A stretch of DNA of 32,403 nucleotides, taken from the NCBI GenBank assembly GCA_045222795.1, contig JBGUZF010000027.1, forward strand, positions 1-32,403, given 5' to 3'. A program made the translations under genes and the position numbers. Below are positions 29,372 through 32,403 of the stretch, piece after piece (the first letter of the stretch is position 1; each line of letters starts with the position of its first letter). The DNA is from Colimorpha sp045222795. Lineage in GTDB: Bacteria > Bacteroidota > Bacteroidia > Bacteroidales > P3. The notes under the pieces were generated by a model. The model saw nothing but the letters and a program-made list of their open reading frames with translations, searched no databases and was not told where the DNA came from.

Positions 29372-29378
29372 AAATTGA
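29351..29378. repeat. Heptamer array AAATTGA x4 at a gene end
   Basis: AAATTGA, AAATTGA, AAGTTGA, AAATTGA. Each unit holds TGA, and the third unit supplies the stop codon of the upstream gene (29369-29371). Confidence 0.88.
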
Positions 29379-29408
29379 AATTATCTGCTAATCAAAAACA
29401 ATAACAAT

Positions 29409-30482
29409 ATGAAACGTATTATCATTCCAGTTCTAGCGGCTGCCATGCTGCTTTTCAGCGGCTGCTGTCAGAAGCAGGAGCCCGCTCCCAAGAATGTCAT
29501 CCTCATTGTCGGCGACGGCATGGGTGTGGCACAGGTCTATGCCTCGGTGGTTGCCGAGAAGGCCGACAACAGCGCCTTCCTGCGCTTCCCCTACAGCGGC
29601 TTCTCGCGCACCTATTCGCTCAATAAGTACCGCACCGACTCGTCGGCCGGCGGCACTGCGTTGACCACAGGCCAGAAGGTGGAGAACTACCATGTGAACT
29701 GGGCACCCGACTCGACACGCTACCGTACCATCTTCGATGACGCCATAGATGCCGGCAAGAGCACAGGCTTTGTCGTCGTCAGCGACTGCATGGACGCCAC
29801 CCCTGCCTCGACCTACGGCCATGTGCCCTACCGCAAGATGTACGACACCCTGACGGTGCAGCTGGCACAATGCCAGCACAGCGTGATGATTGGTGGCGGC
29901 TACAAGTATTTCTTGGCCGAAAACCGCAAGGACGGTCTCTCGCCCCTCGACACCCTCGCCAAGCGTGGCTACAGTGTGGTCTGCAACTTCGACTCTATGA
30001 TGGCCTTCACCGGCGACCGCCTTGTTGGCCTCATCTACGATGGTAAGCCGCTGCCGGAGCCCGAGCGTGGCGATGTGCTGCGTCCCGCCTCGATGAAAGC
30101 CATCGAGATGCTCAGCCGCAACCCCAAGGGTTTCACCATGATGATTGAAGGTTCGCAGATTGACTGGGCCTGCCACGACAACGACTCGGCCTACCTGCGT
30201 GCCGAGCTGGCCGACTTCGAACTGATGCTCCATGCCGTGCTCGACTGGGCCGAGAAGGACGGCAACACCCTCGTTGTGGTCACCGCCGACCATGAGACCG
30301 GCGGCCTCACGCTGCCCGACGGTGACATCGAGGAAGGCATCAACAACTTCCGCTTCTACTGGGGCAGCCACACCGGCTGCATGGTGCCAGTCTTCGCCTA
30401 CGGCCCCGGTGCCGAGCGCTTCAGCGGCATACAGCAGAATACCGATATTCCTAACAAGATTCGTCAATTAATGAAGTTTTAA
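29409..30482 (+). CDS. Alkaline phosphatase (PhoA superfamily), lipoprotein
   Basis: 357 aa. Lipoprotein signal (LLFSGC). Metal site and nucleophile signature: 'NVILIVGDGMG' at the start (first Asp ligand), then RTDSSAGGTAL with Ser78 as the expected phosphorylated nucleophile after Asp77. Further ligands in 'IEGSQIDWACHDND' and 'VTADHETGG'. Hydrolyses phosphomonoesters in the periplasm or at the surface. Shorter than E. coli PhoA (~450 aa) by family comparison but with the core intact. Its stop codon is the first three bases of a heptamer element. Confidence 0.94.
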   Translation: MKRIIIPVLAAAMLLFSGCCQKQEPAPKNVILIVGDGMGVAQVYASVVAEKADNSAFLRFPYSGFSRTYSLNKYRTDSSAGGTALTTGQKVENYHVNWAPDSTRYRTIFDDAIDAGKSTGFVVVSDCMDATPASTYGHVPYRKMYDTLTVQLAQCQHSVMIGGGYKYFLAENRKDGLSPLDTLAKRGYSVVCNFDSMMAFTGDRLVGLIYDGKPLPEPERGDVLRPASMKAIEMLSRNPKGFTMMIEGSQIDWACHDNDSAYLRAELADFELMLHAVLDWAEKDGNTLVVVTADHETGGLTLPDGDIEEGINNFRFYWGSHTGCMVPVFAYGPGAERFSGIQQNTDIPNKIRQLMKF

Positions 30483-30559
30483 GTTTTAAGCTGTGAGTTT
30501 TAAGTGTGCCGCCGCTGCGTAGCCACTTAATACTTACAGCTTACAGCTCACAGCTTGAT
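30480..30559. repeat. Heptamer bSTR element exactly filling the stop-to-start gap
   Basis: Left arm TAAGTTT, TAAGCTG, TGAGTTT, TAAGTGT (30480-30507). Core GCCGCCGCTGCGTAGCC (30508-30524). Right arm ACTTAAT, ACTTACA, GCTTACA, GCTCACA, GCTTGAT (30525-30559). The element starts with the phosphatase stop codon and ends one base before the transporter ATG. On the complementary strand the core reads GTGGCTACGCAG, as at 3043. Confidence 0.9.
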
Positions 30560-31900
30560 ATGATTAAGTTCTGCGTACGACTGGTACAGCGGTGGCTCCC
30601 CGAGCCATTCATCTTCGCCATCCTGCTCACCTTCGTGGCGGCGGTGATAGCCATTCCCGTGTGCCACCAAAGCCCGATAGAGGTTGTCGAGCACTGGGGT
30701 GGGGGAGTGTGGAACCTGTTGGCCTTCGCCATGCAGATGGCCTTGGTGCTTGTCTGTGGCTCGGCCTTGGCGGCGGCGCCGTCGGTAAAGCGCGGCATCA
30801 CCGCTTTGGCACGTCTGCCCAAGAGTGCCCCTGCCGCCATAGCGTTGGTCACTGTCATCTCGGCCATGGCCTGCTGGCTCAACTGGGGCTTCGGCCTCAT
30901 CGTGGGTGTCATCTTCGCCAAAGAGATAGCACGCCAGCTGCAGGGCATCGACTACCGTCTGCTCATAGCTTCGGCCTACAGCGGCTTCGTGGTGTGGCAC
31001 GCCGGTCTGTCGGGCTCCATACCGCTGACCATGGCCACTCCCGGCGAGTCACTCGCCATGGCCACCAACGGCGCCCTTGTCGATCCCGTGCCGGTGAGCC
31101 AGACCATCCTCGACCCGCATAACCTCGTCATGGTGTTGCTGGTCATTGTGGGCATCACCGTGGCCAACACCCTGATGCACCCCAAGCAAGGTGCCGTGAC
31201 CGTCGACCCGATGCTGCTCGCCGAAGAGCATACGGCGCCTGTGCGCCCCGAGAAGCCCTCGCCGGCACAACACATGGAGCACAGCCCTGTGCTGTCGTGG
31301 CTGATAGGCCTGCTGCTGATAGCCTATCTGGTGCTGCGTCTTGGCTTCCGCGGCGGCACGCTCGACCTCGGAGCCGTCATCATGCTCTTCCTCTCGCTGG
31401 GTCTGCTGCTGCACGGCACACCGCTGGCCTACGTCCGTGCCTTCGGCAAGGCCGCCACGGGTGCTGCCGGCATCATACTGCAGTTCCCCTTCTACGCCGG
31501 CATCATGGGTATCATCACAGGCATCGGCGCCAGTGGCATCAGTCTCGGCAATGTGCTTGCCGACGGCTGCATACGCATCAGCACCCCCACCACCTATCCC
31601 TTGCTCACCTTCCTCTGCGCCGCCGTGCTCAACCTCTTCGTGCCGAGCGGCGGAGGCCATTGGGCCATACAGGCGCCCATCATGTTCACCGCCGGTGCCG
31701 ACCTCGGTGTCGACCCGGGTCTCACTGGCATTGCCATTGCATGGGGCGATGCATGGACCAACCTCATACAGCCCTTCTGGGCTTTGCCGGCATTGGCCAT
31801 CGCACGCCTCGACGCCAAAGATATCATGGGCTACTGCCTGATAGACCTGCTCGTCACAGGTGTCATCATCTGCGGCGGGTTGCTGGTCTGGGCCTTGTAA
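30560..31900 (+). CDS. atoE: Short-chain fatty acid transporter, AtoE family
   Basis: 446 aa from the ATG at 30560. The opening 'FCVRLVQRWLPEPFIFAILLTF' and 'WGGGVWNLLAFAMQMALVLVCGSALA' are close to E. coli AtoE. About 10-12 hydrophobic helices; 'FVPSGGGHWAIQAPIMFTAGADLG' and 'WGDAWTNLIQPFWALPALAIA' are family hallmarks. Predicted to move short-chain fatty acids such as acetoacetate or butyrate across the inner membrane. An upstream ATG (30506) lies inside the repeat element and is unlikely as the start. Confidence 0.93.
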   Translation: MIKFCVRLVQRWLPEPFIFAILLTFVAAVIAIPVCHQSPIEVVEHWGGGVWNLLAFAMQMALVLVCGSALAAAPSVKRGITALARLPKSAPAAIALVTVISAMACWLNWGFGLIVGVIFAKEIARQLQGIDYRLLIASAYSGFVVWHAGLSGSIPLTMATPGESLAMATNGALVDPVPVSQTILDPHNLVMVLLVIVGITVANTLMHPKQGAVTVDPMLLAEEHTAPVRPEKPSPAQHMEHSPVLSWLIGLLLIAYLVLRLGFRGGTLDLGAVIMLFLSLGLLLHGTPLAYVRAFGKAATGAAGIILQFPFYAGIMGIITGIGASGISLGNVLADGCIRISTPTTYPLLTFLCAAVLNLFVPSGGGHWAIQAPIMFTAGADLGVDPGLTGIAIAWGDAWTNLIQPFWALPALAIARLDAKDIMGYCLIDLLVTGVIICGGLLVWAL

Positions 31901-31914
31901 ATGACGATAATATG

Positions 31915-32026
31915 GTAGTTCAAGGAGTTCATGTAGTTCAAGGAGTTCAAGACAATGGTTTTAGCATGCACATTCGTCTTTAACTTCTAGCGCGCAGCGC
32001 GATAACTTCTTAACTTCTTTAACTCC
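31915..32026. repeat. Nonamer bSTR element before apt, copy 2 of the GCGCAGCG core
   Basis: Left arm GTAGTTCAA, GGAGTTCAT, GTAGTTCAA, GGAGTTCAA (31915-31950). Then a spacer, the shared block 31976-32026 with core CGCGCAGCGCG, and TTCTTTAACTCC units that are the inverse of the left word. Shared block with 3933-3989. Confidence 0.85.
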
Positions 32027-32041
32027 TTAAAAAAGAAAGAT

Positions 32042-32403
32042 ATGTTCGAAGAAGTAATAAAACACTACCCTGATTTCCCGAAGCCGGGAATCGATTTCAT
32101 CGATGTGCTGCCTTTCCTGCAGGACAAGAAAGCCTTTGCCGATGCCATCCGTGAGATAGACCGCTGCTGCACGGCGCCAAACGTGGCCACCGTCGAAGCC
32201 CGCGGCTTCCTCTTCGCGGCACCGCTGCTGTCGGTCTCCGACCACGTGCACACCATCGTGCCCATCCGCAAGAAAGGCAAGTTGCCGCATGCCGAAGGCG
32301 ACATACAACGTGTGTGCATCGAGAAAGAGTACGGCAGCGACGAAGTGTTCTACCGTCGCAGCGACTTGGCTGCATGCCGCATCAGCGGCGACACCATCGA
32401 GCT
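32042..32403 (+). CDS. apt: Adenine phosphoribosyltransferase (3' end missing)
   Basis: 120 codons seen; the gene runs off the window. Adenine + PRPP gives AMP (purine salvage, cytoplasm). Family signs: 'YPDFPKPGIDFIDVLPFLQD' at the N-terminus, EARGFLFAAPLL, and PIRKKGKLP. The part with the PRPP-binding loop has not been reached. The ATG at 32042 follows the repeat element by 15 bp. Confidence 0.92.
   Translation, partial: MFEEVIKHYPDFPKPGIDFIDVLPFLQDKKAFADAIREIDRCCTAPNVATVEARGFLFAAPLLSVSDHVHTIVPIRKKGKLPHAEGDIQRVCIEKEYGSDEVFYRRSDLAACRISGDTIE

Noticed and set aside
30506..30559. Earlier start of the AtoE-like gene at 30506
   Set aside because: The extra 18 residues are encoded by the repeat element; homologs begin near the ATG at 30560.

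Overview
The window looks like a chromosomal segment of an uncultured, fairly G+C-rich member of the Bacteroidales (Bacteroidota). Evidence for this is the -7 promoter boxes of the form TAnnTTTG, glycoside hydrolase family 97 enzymes, DUF4476, a TonB receptor followed by a surface beta-propeller lipoprotein, and lipoprotein signals ending in Cys. The family is uncertain (Prevotella-like or Muribaculaceae-like guts/rumen lineages are guesses). No tRNA, rRNA, CRISPR, prophage or IS element was recognised.

Layout. 1-3020: 3' part of a TonB-dependent receptor and a beta-propeller lipoprotein, best read as a BtuB/BtuG-type corrinoid uptake pair. 3105-5275 (minus): DUF4476 protein, PHP-domain phosphoesterase, DRTGG protein. 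5422-8758: EamA/DMT transporter and a GH97 enzyme with the inverting alpha-glucosidase catalytic set. 8797-16776: CTP synthase, then a rhamnoside block of GH78, thioredoxin-like protein and GH78. 16769-18754 (minus): a second GH97 with the retaining alpha-galactosidase catalytic pair. 18843-22394: SMR exporter, DnaK and an unknown membrane-anchored protein. 22736-28787: a redox block made of a YtfE/RIC-like di-iron domain fused to a LuxR-type HTH, a NapH-NapG-like iron-sulfur fusion, a YitT protein, a Tat-signal aldo/keto reductase with a C-terminal ferredoxin domain, a small membrane protein, TatA and TatC. 28784-32403: a lipoprotein of unknown function, alkaline phosphatase, an AtoE-type short-chain fatty acid transporter and the 5' part of apt.

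Two things stand out. First, gene boundaries carry a family of elements built from very short tandem repeats of fixed period (7, 8, 9, 10 or 11 bases, about 2-5 units). They are often arranged as two inverted arms around a small G+C-rich core. The word differs from locus to locus, the period matches between the two arms at one locus, and the cores recur (GTGGCTACGCAG at 3043 and, inverted, at 30518; a similar one at 26115; GCGCAGCG at 3950 and 31992). Arms lying at the 3' end of a gene carry a stop codon in almost every unit. A period of 7 or 8 therefore places stops in all three frames. The opposite, stop-free strand of such arrays is found in frame inside coding sequences: signal peptides, beta-barrel loops and linkers. 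I call these boundary short-tandem-repeat (bSTR) elements; I know of no named family that fits.

Second, 22736-28787 reads as one functional unit: an iron-based sensor/regulator, a membrane quinol-dehydrogenase-like module fused to its own Tat-exported ferredoxin, a Tat-exported ferredoxin-bearing reductase that could accept the electrons, and the Tat translocon needed to export both.
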